A DNA stretch of 64,000 nt from assembly GCF_002980525.1 (NCBI RefSeq), contig NZ_PVBQ01000001.1, positions 62,001-126,000 on the forward strand, written 5' to 3'. The notes under the pieces were generated by a model, which was given only the letters and a program-made list of their open reading frames with translations, was not told where the DNA came from and ran no database searches. The translations under genes were made by a program, and so were the position numbers. This DNA comes from Sphingobacterium haloxyli (lineage in GTDB: Bacteria > Bacteroidota > Bacteroidia > Sphingobacteriales > Sphingobacteriaceae). Numbering within the stretch: position 1 is the stretch's first letter; every line of letters starts with the position of its first letter. Of the stretch, positions 57,062 to 64,000 are shown piece after piece.

Positions 57062-58009
57062 CTACAACAAATTGTTTAAAGCTTCTGTAACATTTTGCTC
57101 TACCCGCAAAACGATATCTTCATTTGCCGGATATTGAAATGCTTCGCCTGTAATATGCTCATAAAGTTCAATATAACGTTCGGATATGGATTGTACCACC
57201 TCATCGGTCATTTCAGGCACCATCTGTCCTGCTTTTCCTTGAAAACCATTATCCATTAACCATTCTCGTACAAATTCTTTAGACAGCTGTCGTTGCGGCT
57301 CGCCATTCGCTTGCCGTTCTTCGTAGCCCTCCGCATAAAAGTAGCGCGATGAGTCCGGTGTATGGATTTCATCCATCAAATATATTTCGCCATCCTTTTT
57401 TCCAAATTCGTACTTGGTGTCTACCAATATTAGCCCTCGCTCGTTCGCCATTTCCGCGCCTCGTTGATACAACGCGCGAGTGTAGCTTTCTAACTTCGCG
57501 TAGTCTTCTTCACCCACAATACCTTTAGCGATAATGTCTTCTCGCGAAATATCTTCGTCATGTCCTACATCAGCTTTCGTAGTAGGTGTTATAATAGGTT
57601 CCGGAAGCTTATCATTTTCGCTCAACCCCTCTGGTAATGGCACACCGCAAAGGACTCTTTTCCCATCCCGGTAAGTTCTCCACAAATGCCCTGCCAAATA
57701 ACCTCGAATCACCATTTCTACCTTAAAAGGCTGACACTTATACCCTATGGTCGCGTTTTGATCGGGCACCGTAATGACCCAATTGGGAAGGATATCTACT
57801 GTAGCAGAGAGAAATTTTTCAGCAATCTGATTCAGCACCTGTCCCTTGTAGGGGATAGGTCTCGGCAAAACGACGTCGAAAGCAGAAATCCTATCTGAGG
57901 CTACCATGACGAGGTATTCCTCGGCTATCGTATAGACATCCCGCACCTTGCCTTTGTAAAAGGCAGTCTGCTTATTGAAATTAAAAATTGTTTCTTTTAT
58001 TGCGTTCAT
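57062..58009 (-). CDS. purC: SAICAR synthetase (phosphoribosylaminoimidazole-succinocarboxamide synthase)
   Basis: 315 aa, the longer eukaryote-like form. Contains [56 protein letters not shown] and [14 protein letters not shown]. Joins CAIR and aspartate in purine synthesis. The leader has a perfect palindrome TTAACTATATAGTTAA at 58041-58056. Confidence 0.97.
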   Translation of the reverse strand: MNAIKETIFNFNKQTAFYKGKVRDVYTIAEEYLVMVASDRISAFDVVLPRPIPYKGQVLNQIAEKFLSATVDILPNWVITVPDQNATIGYKCQPFKVEMVIRGYLAGHLWRTYRDGKRVLCGVPLPEGLSENDKLPEPIITPTTKADVGHDEDISREDIIAKGIVGEEDYAKLESYTRALYQRGAEMANERGLILVDTKYEFGKKDGEIYLMDEIHTPDSSRYFYAEGYEERQANGEPQRQLSKEFVREWLMDNGFQGKAGQMVPEMTDEVVQSISERYIELYEHITGEAFQYPANEDIVLRVEQNVTEALNNLL

Positions 58010-58040
58010 TCTTTTTATAGTGATTAGTGATCAGTAACCA

Positions 58041-58056
58041 TTAACTATATAGTTAA
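58041..58056. promoter_or_regulatory. 16-bp perfect palindrome in the purC leader
   Basis: TTAACTATATAGTTAA, 32 bp before the purC ATG. It could be an operator half-site pair or chance AT-rich symmetry. Next to it, 58070-58095, short GTTACTC-type direct repeats occur. Confidence 0.3.
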
Positions 58057-58094
58057 CTATCCACTCTCCTAACTCGTTACTCTTTGCTCGTTAC

Positions 58095-59057
58095 TCAAAT
58101 ATCCCCGTAAGCTTCTAAAATACGTCTCACCAATTTATGCCGAACAACGTCTGATCCACTTAAATGGATAATATCGATGCCTTGAATGGTTTCCAAAAGC
58201 TTTACTGCCGTTGCTAGCCCCGATTGGGTTTTCTTGGGTAAGTCTATTTGCGTTAGGTCGCCAGTTACGATAAACTTAGCCGTTGGCCCCATTCGGGTGA
58301 GGAACATTTTCAATTGCATATCGGTGGCGTTTTGTGCTTCGTCCAAAATAACAAAACACTTGTCCAACGTGCGTCCGCGCATAAATGCTAGTGGTGCTAC
58401 TTCAATTACGCGTCGTTCCAGATAATCCTTCAATTTGTCTGCTGGAATCATGTCATCCAATGCATCATAAAGGGGGCGTAAATAGGGGTCCACTTTCTCT
58501 TTGAGGTCGCCCGGAAGGAAACCCAAATTTTCTCCAGCTTCGACGGCAGGACGGGTCAGTATGATACGCTTTATTTCCTTATTCCTTAACGCTCGAACCG
58601 CCAACGCTACCGCCGTATAGGTTTTACCAGTGCCCGCTGGGCCAATGGCAAACAAAATGTCGTTTTTCGCTATACTCTCCACCATTTTAAGTTGGTTGGG
58701 CGTCCGAGCGCGAACGATCAGACCATTAGGACCGTATACAATCGGCTCACCTTTAAAAACAGTTGGTTCTCCGACCTTTTTTTCGGTCGACTTCTCCACG
58801 GCACCGTTTATCCCTACCAAATCCTCCAATACATTCTCGTTCAACGTCTGAAATTGTTCGATGTGTCGCAAAACACCCTCAAAAACTAACTTAAACCGCT
58901 CTTGTTCAGACGTCTCACCTAAAACTTTCAATTCATTACCCCGGGCTACTAGTCGAAGTTTCGGAAAACCTTTTTTTATCAATTCAAAATGCTCATTTTG
59001 GGCACCCCATAACGTTACTAAGTTAACGTCATCTAATGGTATAAGTACTTCGTTCAA
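58095..59057 (-). CDS. PhoH-family ATPase
   Basis: 320 aa from a TTG start at 59057 (reads MNEVLIPLDDVNLVTLWG). Homologues start at this point and have this length. A frame from the ATG at 59237 would add 60 residues rich in Lys/Cys/Phe without sense and would swallow the promoter box at 59082-59089. Walker A GPAGTGKT at 139-146, FVILDEAQNATDMQLKMFLTRMG (Walker B), and FIVTGDLTQIDLP. A predicted RNA helicase/ATPase-type protein. Divergent from the next gene. Confidence 0.9.
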   Translation of the reverse strand: MNEVLIPLDDVNLVTLWGAQNEHFELIKKGFPKLRLVARGNELKVLGETSEQERFKLVFEGVLRHIEQFQTLNENVLEDLVGINGAVEKSTEKKVGEPTVFKGEPIVYGPNGLIVRARTPNQLKMVESIAKNDILFAIGPAGTGKTYTAVALAVRALRNKEIKRIILTRPAVEAGENLGFLPGDLKEKVDPYLRPLYDALDDMIPADKLKDYLERRVIEVAPLAFMRGRTLDKCFVILDEAQNATDMQLKMFLTRMGPTAKFIVTGDLTQIDLPKKTQSGLATAVKLLETIQGIDIIHLSGSDVVRHKLVRRILEAYGDI

Positions 59058-59081
59058 ATTGTTTGTTTTAATTTTATGTAA

Positions 59082-59089
59082 TAAAGATA
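59082..59089 (-). promoter_or_regulatory. candidate phoH promoter -7 box
   Basis: Minus-strand TATCTTTA (one mismatch to TAnnTTTG), 24 bp before the TTG start at 59057; supports that start. Confidence 0.4.
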
Positions 59090-59256
59090 GATGTTTTACG
59101 CCATTATTAAACCAAAAATACAAACTATAATTATCTATTTGCGCACGCATTATAAAAAATGGAAATTTAGCTTTGCAACAATTCATATTGCACTTTCTTT
59201 TATTACTTTTGTAGTTCTTTTGCAGAGAGGGCATCACCGCATTTTAACGTTTTTAG

Positions 59257-59264
59257 TATCTTTA
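59257..59264 (+). promoter_or_regulatory. candidate promoter -7 box for the 59281 gene
   Basis: TATCTTTA, one mismatch to TAnnTTTG, 16 bp before the ATG. A full match TACTTTTG lies further up at 59204-59211 and may be the real one. Confidence 0.4.
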
Positions 59265-59280
59265 CAAGGATACATAGTGT

Positions 59281-60066
59281 ATGGGAGTAATAACGCTTAC
59301 AACAGATTTGGGGCACCGTGATTTTTATCAGGCAGCATTAAAGGGCAGCATTATATCGCAATTGCCTGATGTCCGCTTGGTTGATATTACGCATGAGATA
59401 CCCTCTTTTGATATACAACGCGCTGCCGTCGTACTCCGAAATGCGTTTCGTTACTTTCCGAAGGGCACGGTCCATCTTATTGGAATCGATACGGTATTTC
59501 AAGAGGACTCCCATTACGCCATGATGAAATTTGACGATCATTTTTTCGTCGGGGCGGACAATGGCATTTTTAGCATCATTCTTGGAGAAAGCGACCCGCA
59601 GGAGTTGTATGAGATTGATATTATGCAGGATTTACGTTACCTACACTTTCCTCTTGCCGATATTTTATCGAAAGCAGCCTGTCATATAGCCAAAGGAGAA
59701 CCATTGTCCGAAATTGGACAACCTATCGACAAGCCGCTCAAAAAAGTCTTAGTACAACCATTGGTAGGGCCTAACACCATAAAAGGTCATGTTTCGTATA
59801 TCGATTCTTTCGGAAACGTTATCAGCAATATCAGCAAAGAACTTTTCAACGAAGTACAAAAGGGCCGGAGCTTTAAATTACATTTCAAAAGGAACGAGAC
59901 TATAAATAGACTGAGTTGGCACTATAATGAGGTACCGGAGGGGGAAAAGCTCTGTTTGTTCGGGATTAGCAATTTTCTGGAGATTGCAATCAATAAGGGG
60001 CACGCTAGCCGCTTATTAGGATTACAACAGGACGAGGTTGTTATGGTGGAATTTTTAGATAGTTAA
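59281..60066 (+). CDS. SAM hydroxide adenosyltransferase (DUF62 family)
   Basis: 261 aa. Converts S-adenosylmethionine and water to adenosine and methionine in characterised members. Family marks: ITLTTDLGHRDFYQAALKGSI at the start, VRLVDITHEI, VHLIGIDTVF, GADNGIFSII and a C-terminal IDSFGNVISNI. Followed after one base by the 60068 gene. Confidence 0.92.
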   Translation: MGVITLTTDLGHRDFYQAALKGSIISQLPDVRLVDITHEIPSFDIQRAAVVLRNAFRYFPKGTVHLIGIDTVFQEDSHYAMMKFDDHFFVGADNGIFSIILGESDPQELYEIDIMQDLRYLHFPLADILSKAACHIAKGEPLSEIGQPIDKPLKKVLVQPLVGPNTIKGHVSYIDSFGNVISNISKELFNEVQKGRSFKLHFKRNETINRLSWHYNEVPEGEKLCLFGISNFLEIAINKGHASRLLGLQQDEVVMVEFLDS

Positions 60067-60067
60067 A

Positions 60068-60616
60068 ATGAAACAGCTGCTGCTACTTCTTTTTTTCTAC
60101 TTCGGCATGCTTCACACAAGCACGTCCCAAACGGACCTGAATACCGATTCTATCAACTTCGAACAGCAGCGCGAGCGCGTAAACAATTTATTAGAGAAAC
60201 GCAGCAGGCGCTTCGGAGACTTTGATAACAGCCTACGACAAAAGACGGGCGTATTTGGCATTTTCAAAAGGAAAAAAGATATGCAGCGGTCTATCGATAT
60301 CCTCCGCGAAATCGTCTTGACGGATAATACTATCTTGCTGGAAACAAAAAAATTACTCTACATCAAAGGGAACGAAAGTGACAGAAACGAAAACTTAGCG
60401 GCAACATATGACAAGCAGTTATCAGGATACATGCACACGGTCATGAAGCTGCAGACGGAAAACGAAAAGCTGCGTAACCAAATTCGTAATATAGAGGAAC
60501 GGCAAAGAAACAGTCACATCATCATCCTCTTACTGACGATTATCCTTTTGGCACTATGTGTCGCCTTTTACCTGCGACTTCAACAGCACAAACGCCAAAA
60601 TTTGACGCAAGAGTGA
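60068..60616 (+). CDS. membrane protein with coiled coil, unknown function
   Basis: Not recognised. 182 aa. Signal peptide (LLLLLFFYFGMLHTSTSQ), then a charged helical part with likely coiled coil (KLQTENEKLRNQIRNIEERQR) and one C-terminal membrane helix (IIILLLTIILLALCVAFYL) followed by a basic tail. Probably anchored in the inner membrane with the helical part outside. Linked to the SAM hydrolase gene by a one-base gap. Confidence 0.75.
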   Translation: MKQLLLLLFFYFGMLHTSTSQTDLNTDSINFEQQRERVNNLLEKRSRRFGDFDNSLRQKTGVFGIFKRKKDMQRSIDILREIVLTDNTILLETKKLLYIKGNESDRNENLAATYDKQLSGYMHTVMKLQTENEKLRNQIRNIEERQRNSHIIILLLTIILLALCVAFYLRLQQHKRQNLTQE

Positions 60617-60638
60617 TAAGCTCACATAAATAATACTG

Positions 60639-60646
60639 TATTTTTG
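60639..60646 (+). promoter_or_regulatory. predicted promoter -7 box of the ABC exporter gene
   Basis: TATTTTTG, exact TAnnTTTG match, 24 bp before the ATG at 60671. Confidence 0.55.
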
Positions 60647-60670
60647 TGACCTAATAATTCTAGTTAAAGA

Positions 60671-62512
60671 ATGGCGAGATCGCGTTTGAACAGTAGTAAT
60701 ACACAGTCGGAAGAATTACCCAAACCCAAGCTTAGTAAGGATTTACTGAAGAAGGCATTAAAAATTTCCAGCTATTTAAAACCGTATAGAGGTAAATTTA
60801 TATTGGGTATGTTTTTCCTTATCCTGTCTAGTTTGACCATGCTGACTCTCCCTGCTCTGCTCGGTGCTATGGTTGACGCAGCCCAGGGTCGACAGACCTA
60901 TCCTTGGTTGCCCGCCAGTGTATTCAGCATTGGCGCGATTTCGATGGTACTGCTCTTGTTTCTATCGATCGTATCTTTCGGCAGGATACGGCTTTTTGTC
61001 GAAATAGCAGAAAAAGCGTTAGCTAGTATCCGTAAAGACAGCTATCATAAGCTCATTACCTTACCGATTGAATTCTTTGCCAATAGACGAGTAGGAGAAT
61101 TAAACAGCCGTCTTTCTACCGATTTGGCCCAGATTCAAGATACGCTAACCACGACATTGGCAGAAATACTACGACAGGCGATCATTCTGGCTTTTGGGGT
61201 ATGTCTTTTGGTATTTGTTTCTCCCAAAATGGCGCTGATGAACCTCTCCATTCTACCGGTTATTATTGTCATCGCCATTATCTTTGGTCGCTTTATACGC
61301 AATTTATCTCGCCAGGCGCAAGATCAGCTGGCTGACTCCAATACCATTGTACAGGAAACATTATTAGGCATCAGCAATGTCAAGGCATTTGTAAATGAAT
61401 ATTACGAGACCAACCGTTATGCCCACAAACTGGATGCCGTCGTGAAACTGGCTGTTAAAGGAGCAACCTACCGCGGAATGTTTGCCTCCTTTATTATCTC
61501 CTGTATTCTTGGCGCGATTGTCGTGGTTATCTGGTACGGTGCGTCACTCGTCTCGCGAGGTGAAATTTCTGTTGGTGATCTCACAACTTATATTCTATAT
61601 TCGATGTTTGTAGCCGGTTCGATGGGGAGTTTTCCCGAACTATATGCTAATATACAACGCTCCATTGGCGCCAGTGAGCGTGTCCTTGATATTTTGGAGG
61701 AAACGCCAGAATTGATCGAAATATCGGAAACCAATAATGATATCCAAACGCCCATACAAGGTGCGCTCACCTTTAAGCATGTAGGATTCAGTTATCCGTC
61801 CCGTGCGGACACACCTACTTTAAAAGATATCTCGTTCCATGTGGATGCAGGAAAAAAATTAGCACTGGTGGGGCCGAGCGGAACTGGAAAATCAACCATC
61901 GCTTCGCTTATTTTACAATTTTACACGCCGACTTCGGGAGTCATTGCTTATGATGGTAAGGATAGCGCAGCATATTCACTAACAGATATTCGTAATCAAG
62001 TTGCACTAGTTCCACAGGATGTATTGTTGTTTGGAGGCACTATCCGAGAAAATATTGGGTACGGTCGGTTGGACGCAAACGCGGAAGACATTATTGAAGC
62101 GGCAAAGCGTGCCAATGCACATGATTTTATTATGGCTTTCCCTCAGGGCTATGATACCCTTGTCGGAGAACGAGGGGTAAAACTATCGGGGGGGCAGCGT
62201 CAACGTATTGCAATTGCGCGTGCATTGCTGAAAGACCCCGCGATTCTCATTCTGGATGAAGCAACCTCTTCCTTAGACTCCGAATCGGAAAGATTAGTCC
62301 AATTGGCTTTAGAAGAACTTATGCGCAACCGTACATCTGTCATTATCGCACACAGGTTGAGTACGATCAAAAATGCAGATCAGATTGTGGTTATCGAAAA
62401 TGGTGAAGTATCCGACATCGGAAACCATGTGGAGCTTATGTCAAAAGGTAGTAGCCTCTATCAACATCTGTATTCCTTACAGTCCATACAGCATATCACG
62501 GAAAGGGATTAA
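60671..62512 (+). CDS. ABC exporter, fused permease and ATPase (MsbA-like)
   Basis: 613 aa half-transporter. Six membrane helices in about residues 40-330 (GKFILGMFFLILSSLTMLTLPALLG at the start), then an ATPase domain with Walker A GPSGTGKST at 401-409, signature LSGGQRQRIAIARALL, Walker B ILILDEATSSLD and IAHRLSTI. Type IV (MsbA/multidrug) exporter; works as a dimer. Substrate unknown (lipid or drug). Confidence 0.95.
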   Translation: MARSRLNSSNTQSEELPKPKLSKDLLKKALKISSYLKPYRGKFILGMFFLILSSLTMLTLPALLGAMVDAAQGRQTYPWLPASVFSIGAISMVLLLFLSIVSFGRIRLFVEIAEKALASIRKDSYHKLITLPIEFFANRRVGELNSRLSTDLAQIQDTLTTTLAEILRQAIILAFGVCLLVFVSPKMALMNLSILPVIIVIAIIFGRFIRNLSRQAQDQLADSNTIVQETLLGISNVKAFVNEYYETNRYAHKLDAVVKLAVKGATYRGMFASFIISCILGAIVVVIWYGASLVSRGEISVGDLTTYILYSMFVAGSMGSFPELYANIQRSIGASERVLDILEETPELIEISETNNDIQTPIQGALTFKHVGFSYPSRADTPTLKDISFHVDAGKKLALVGPSGTGKSTIASLILQFYTPTSGVIAYDGKDSAAYSLTDIRNQVALVPQDVLLFGGTIRENIGYGRLDANAEDIIEAAKRANAHDFIMAFPQGYDTLVGERGVKLSGGQRQRIAIARALLKDPAILILDEATSSLDSESERLVQLALEELMRNRTSVIIAHRLSTIKNADQIVVIENGEVSDIGNHVELMSKGSSLYQHLYSLQSIQHITERD

Positions 62513-62626
62513 TATTTTTTCATTAAAAAAGTAGAAAAAACACGCTTTACCAAAACATTTGTCAGCTTCTCTTGTTAACTTAACGAAAAGGGTCGTTAAT
62601 TTTTAGAAAAGAAAAATAAGAATATT

Positions 62627-63001
62627 ATGGAAAATAAAAATGGACTAATTGCATTTGCGCTTCTAGGTTTAGCTGCCGGTGCAGCAGCGTATTATTTGTT
62701 GGCTACAGATGACGGAAAACGCCAATTGGAGCGTGCAAACGAAGGCGTAAAAGACCTTACCAAATCGATCAAGGAACTTTCGGAAAAAGAGGCTAAACGG
62801 GCCGCTAAACTAGCGAAGTCTACCAAAGCCGAATTAGACAACTTGAAAGCGAAAGCGAAAGACGCTGGTGTACGCGCCGTGGACGCAGCTGCTGATAAGG
62901 CGCACAAACTGGCGGATAAAGCGTCACACGCTGTACATAGTGCAGAAGATCAGGCCGAACAAGTCATAGAGAAAGCCAAATCAGAATTTGATAAAGCCTA
63001 A
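62627..63001 (+). CDS. YtxH-like small membrane-anchored protein
   Basis: 124 aa. One N-terminal helix with glycines and alanines (LIAFALLGLAAGAAAYYLLA), then a long Lys/Ala/Glu-rich amphipathic helix (KEAKRAAKLAKSTKAELDNLKAKAKDAG) like YtxH and LEA-type stress proteins. Probably an envelope stress protein; exact role unknown. Alone, with 114 bp before it. Confidence 0.8.
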   Translation: MENKNGLIAFALLGLAAGAAAYYLLATDDGKRQLERANEGVKDLTKSIKELSEKEAKRAAKLAKSTKAELDNLKAKAKDAGVRAVDAAADKAHKLADKASHAVHSAEDQAEQVIEKAKSEFDKA

Positions 63002-63043
63002 TACTTAATGTGGGGTCAGCGCGGTTTCGAATGTAACTATTCG

Positions 63044-63051
63044 TATCTTTG
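63044..63051 (+). promoter_or_regulatory. predicted ccm promoter -7 box
   Basis: TATCTTTG followed by C, exact TAnnTTTG match, ending 8 bp before the ccmB ATG at 63060. Confidence 0.45.
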
Positions 63052-63059
63052 CTGTGCAG

Positions 63060-63719
63060 ATGAATATACTCCAACAGGTTAAAACTTTAGTTTATAAAGA
63101 TATCGTTCTTGAATGGCGTTCAAAGTATGCTATAAATGGTATCTTATTATATGTTGTATCTACAGTATTTGTTTGCTATCAAGCATTTAAGTCTGTAGAT
63201 ACACTTGTTTGGAACGCGCTGTTTTGGATTATTATGTTGTTTGCCAGCGTTAATGCGATCAGCCGAAGTTTCGTGCAGGAAAGCCATAACAGGCAACTTT
63301 ATTATTATACGTTGATAAGCCCCCACGCGATTATATTATCCAAAATAATCTACAACACGCTGGTCATGGTACTTCTGTCAGTAATTGCTTACGGAGCCTA
63401 TAGCGTAACATTTAGCAACCCGGTTAGCGACCCTCTCTTGTATACAGCGGCAGTTTTATTGGGGAGTATCAGCTTCGCTTCGGTATTCACGATGGTGTCA
63501 GGCATCAGCTCCAAAGCGGGAAACAACAGTACGCTTATGGCCATCTTGAGCTTTCCCGTTATCATTCCGCTGCTCATTGTCTTAATTACCTTATCCCAAA
63601 ACGCGTTAACAGGGGCTCCAAGATTTGAAAGCGACAATGAAATACTCGTTTTGCTGGCAATTAATGTAATTACGATTACTATTTCTTTGTTGTTATTTCC
63701 TTATCTTTGGCGTGATTAA
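63060..63719 (+). CDS. ccmB: heme exporter protein CcmB
   Basis: 219 aa from the ATG at 63060; a GTG six bases upstream is possible. Membrane permease of the CcmAB ABC system for c-type cytochrome maturation (system I). Start LVYKDIVLEWRSKYAINGILLYVVSTVFVCYQAF is characteristic of Bacteroidota CcmB, followed by about five more helices. Followed by ccmC 51 bp downstream. CcmA is not in the window. Confidence 0.93.
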   Translation: MNILQQVKTLVYKDIVLEWRSKYAINGILLYVVSTVFVCYQAFKSVDTLVWNALFWIIMLFASVNAISRSFVQESHNRQLYYYTLISPHAIILSKIIYNTLVMVLLSVIAYGAYSVTFSNPVSDPLLYTAAVLLGSISFASVFTMVSGISSKAGNNSTLMAILSFPVIIPLLIVLITLSQNALTGAPRFESDNEILVLLAINVITITISLLLFPYLWRD

Positions 63720-63770
63720 TTCTGTGTAACCGAGCTTTAGCAAGCTCATCTTTAGATAATTTTTCGAATC

Positions 63771-64000
63771 ATGAGACAATCTTGGTGGAAGATATTGGGA
63801 CTGGTAATGGTTGCTGCTAGTATAGTGGTAGGCTTCCTAGGACCGGTTCCTGCTTTATTCCTCTTACACGAGACCATCCGCAACGTGTATTTTCATGTAC
63901 CCATGTGGTCTGCGATGTTTGCCCTCTACCTTATTTCCGTCATTTACAGTATACGGTACTTAAACAAGGGCCGTGTTAACGACGATTTAATGGCTGTCGA
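63771..64000 (+). CDS. ccmC: CcmC/CcsA-type cytochrome c biogenesis protein (partial, 3' end beyond window)
   Basis: First 76 codons of a heme-handling membrane protein. Starts MRQSWWKILGLVMVAASIVVGF and contains NVYFHVPMWSAMFALYLISVI, a match to the CcmC motif with the conserved His-Val-Pro-Met. The frame is open at the right edge. The pair ccmB-ccmC belongs to c-type cytochrome maturation, in line with the multiheme cytochrome encoded at 4-5 kb. Confidence 0.93.
   Translation, partial: MRQSWWKILGLVMVAASIVVGFLGPVPALFLLHETIRNVYFHVPMWSAMFALYLISVIYSIRYLNKGRVNDDLMAV

Noticed and set aside
1..64000. tRNA, rRNA, CRISPR arrays, insertion sequences and prophage genes
   Set aside because: Looked for by their usual motifs (T-loop GGTTCGA contexts, regular spacers, transposase and integrase phrases) and none was recognised.

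Overview
The window comes from a Bacteroidota chromosome, most likely the family Sphingobacteriaceae (Sphingobacterium / Parapedobacter / Olivibacter type). The reasons are alternative complex III instead of a bc1 complex, SusC/SusD outer-membrane pairs, many secreted glycoside hydrolases and lipoproteins, Bacteroidota-type promoter boxes (TAnnTTTG) in front of many genes, little Shine-Dalgarno signal, and typical proteins such as a HisI-HisE fusion, a HisB fusion, an M24 aminopeptidase P and an S13 DacB. No tRNA, rRNA, CRISPR array, transposase or integrase was recognised.

Layout. 1-5.3 kb (minus): actC (cut by the left edge), actB and a fused actA/cytochrome c, the core of a quinol-oxidising respiratory complex. 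5.5-10.7 kb: an exported MsrB, a LacI-type regulator, a DUF493 protein, an unknown secreted protein and pnp. 10.9-16.9 kb: a TPR/membrane/HTH sensor-regulator, a TonB-dependent receptor and a beta-helix lipoprotein. 16.9-38.8 kb: rpsO, then a large glycan-utilisation locus with an HGSNAT-like acyltransferase, a ROK regulator overlapping susC, susD, a secreted alpha/beta hydrolase and a GH29 fucosidase on one side. On the other side is a minus-strand GH92 - GH3 - CBM9-like - GHL10 operon, and next to it a second GH29 whose C-terminus is a complete class B1 metallo-beta-lactamase domain. This is the most unusual gene in the window.

38.9-42.5 kb is a small accessory stretch: a repeat-containing secreted protein, a YoeB-type toxin-antitoxin pair, unknown genes and 0.55 kb without a convincing gene. 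42.5-49.7 kb carries aminopeptidase P, dacB, maeB, ruvA and a free-methionine sulfoxide reductase. 49.7-55.7 kb is a histidine operon (hisC-B-H-A-F-IE, no hisG or hisD in the window) ending in a WD40 gene. 55.7-59.1 kb holds rnz, a STAS protein, purC and phoH. 59.3-64 kb holds a SAM hydroxide adenosyltransferase, a coiled-coil membrane protein, an ABC exporter, a YtxH-like protein, ccmB and the start of ccmC (cut by the right edge).

Working together: the ROK regulator, SusC/D and hydrolases look like a system that imports and trims fucose-, mannose- and aminosugar-containing glycans. The act genes and the ccm genes both concern c-type cytochromes. Two copies of a modular hairpin repeat (28.93-29.23 kb and 44.42-44.72 kb) share a core sequence, and a core-only relative lies just upstream of the fucosidase/lactamase fusion gene. 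All function statements rest on reading motifs in the translated sequence; no database search was run.
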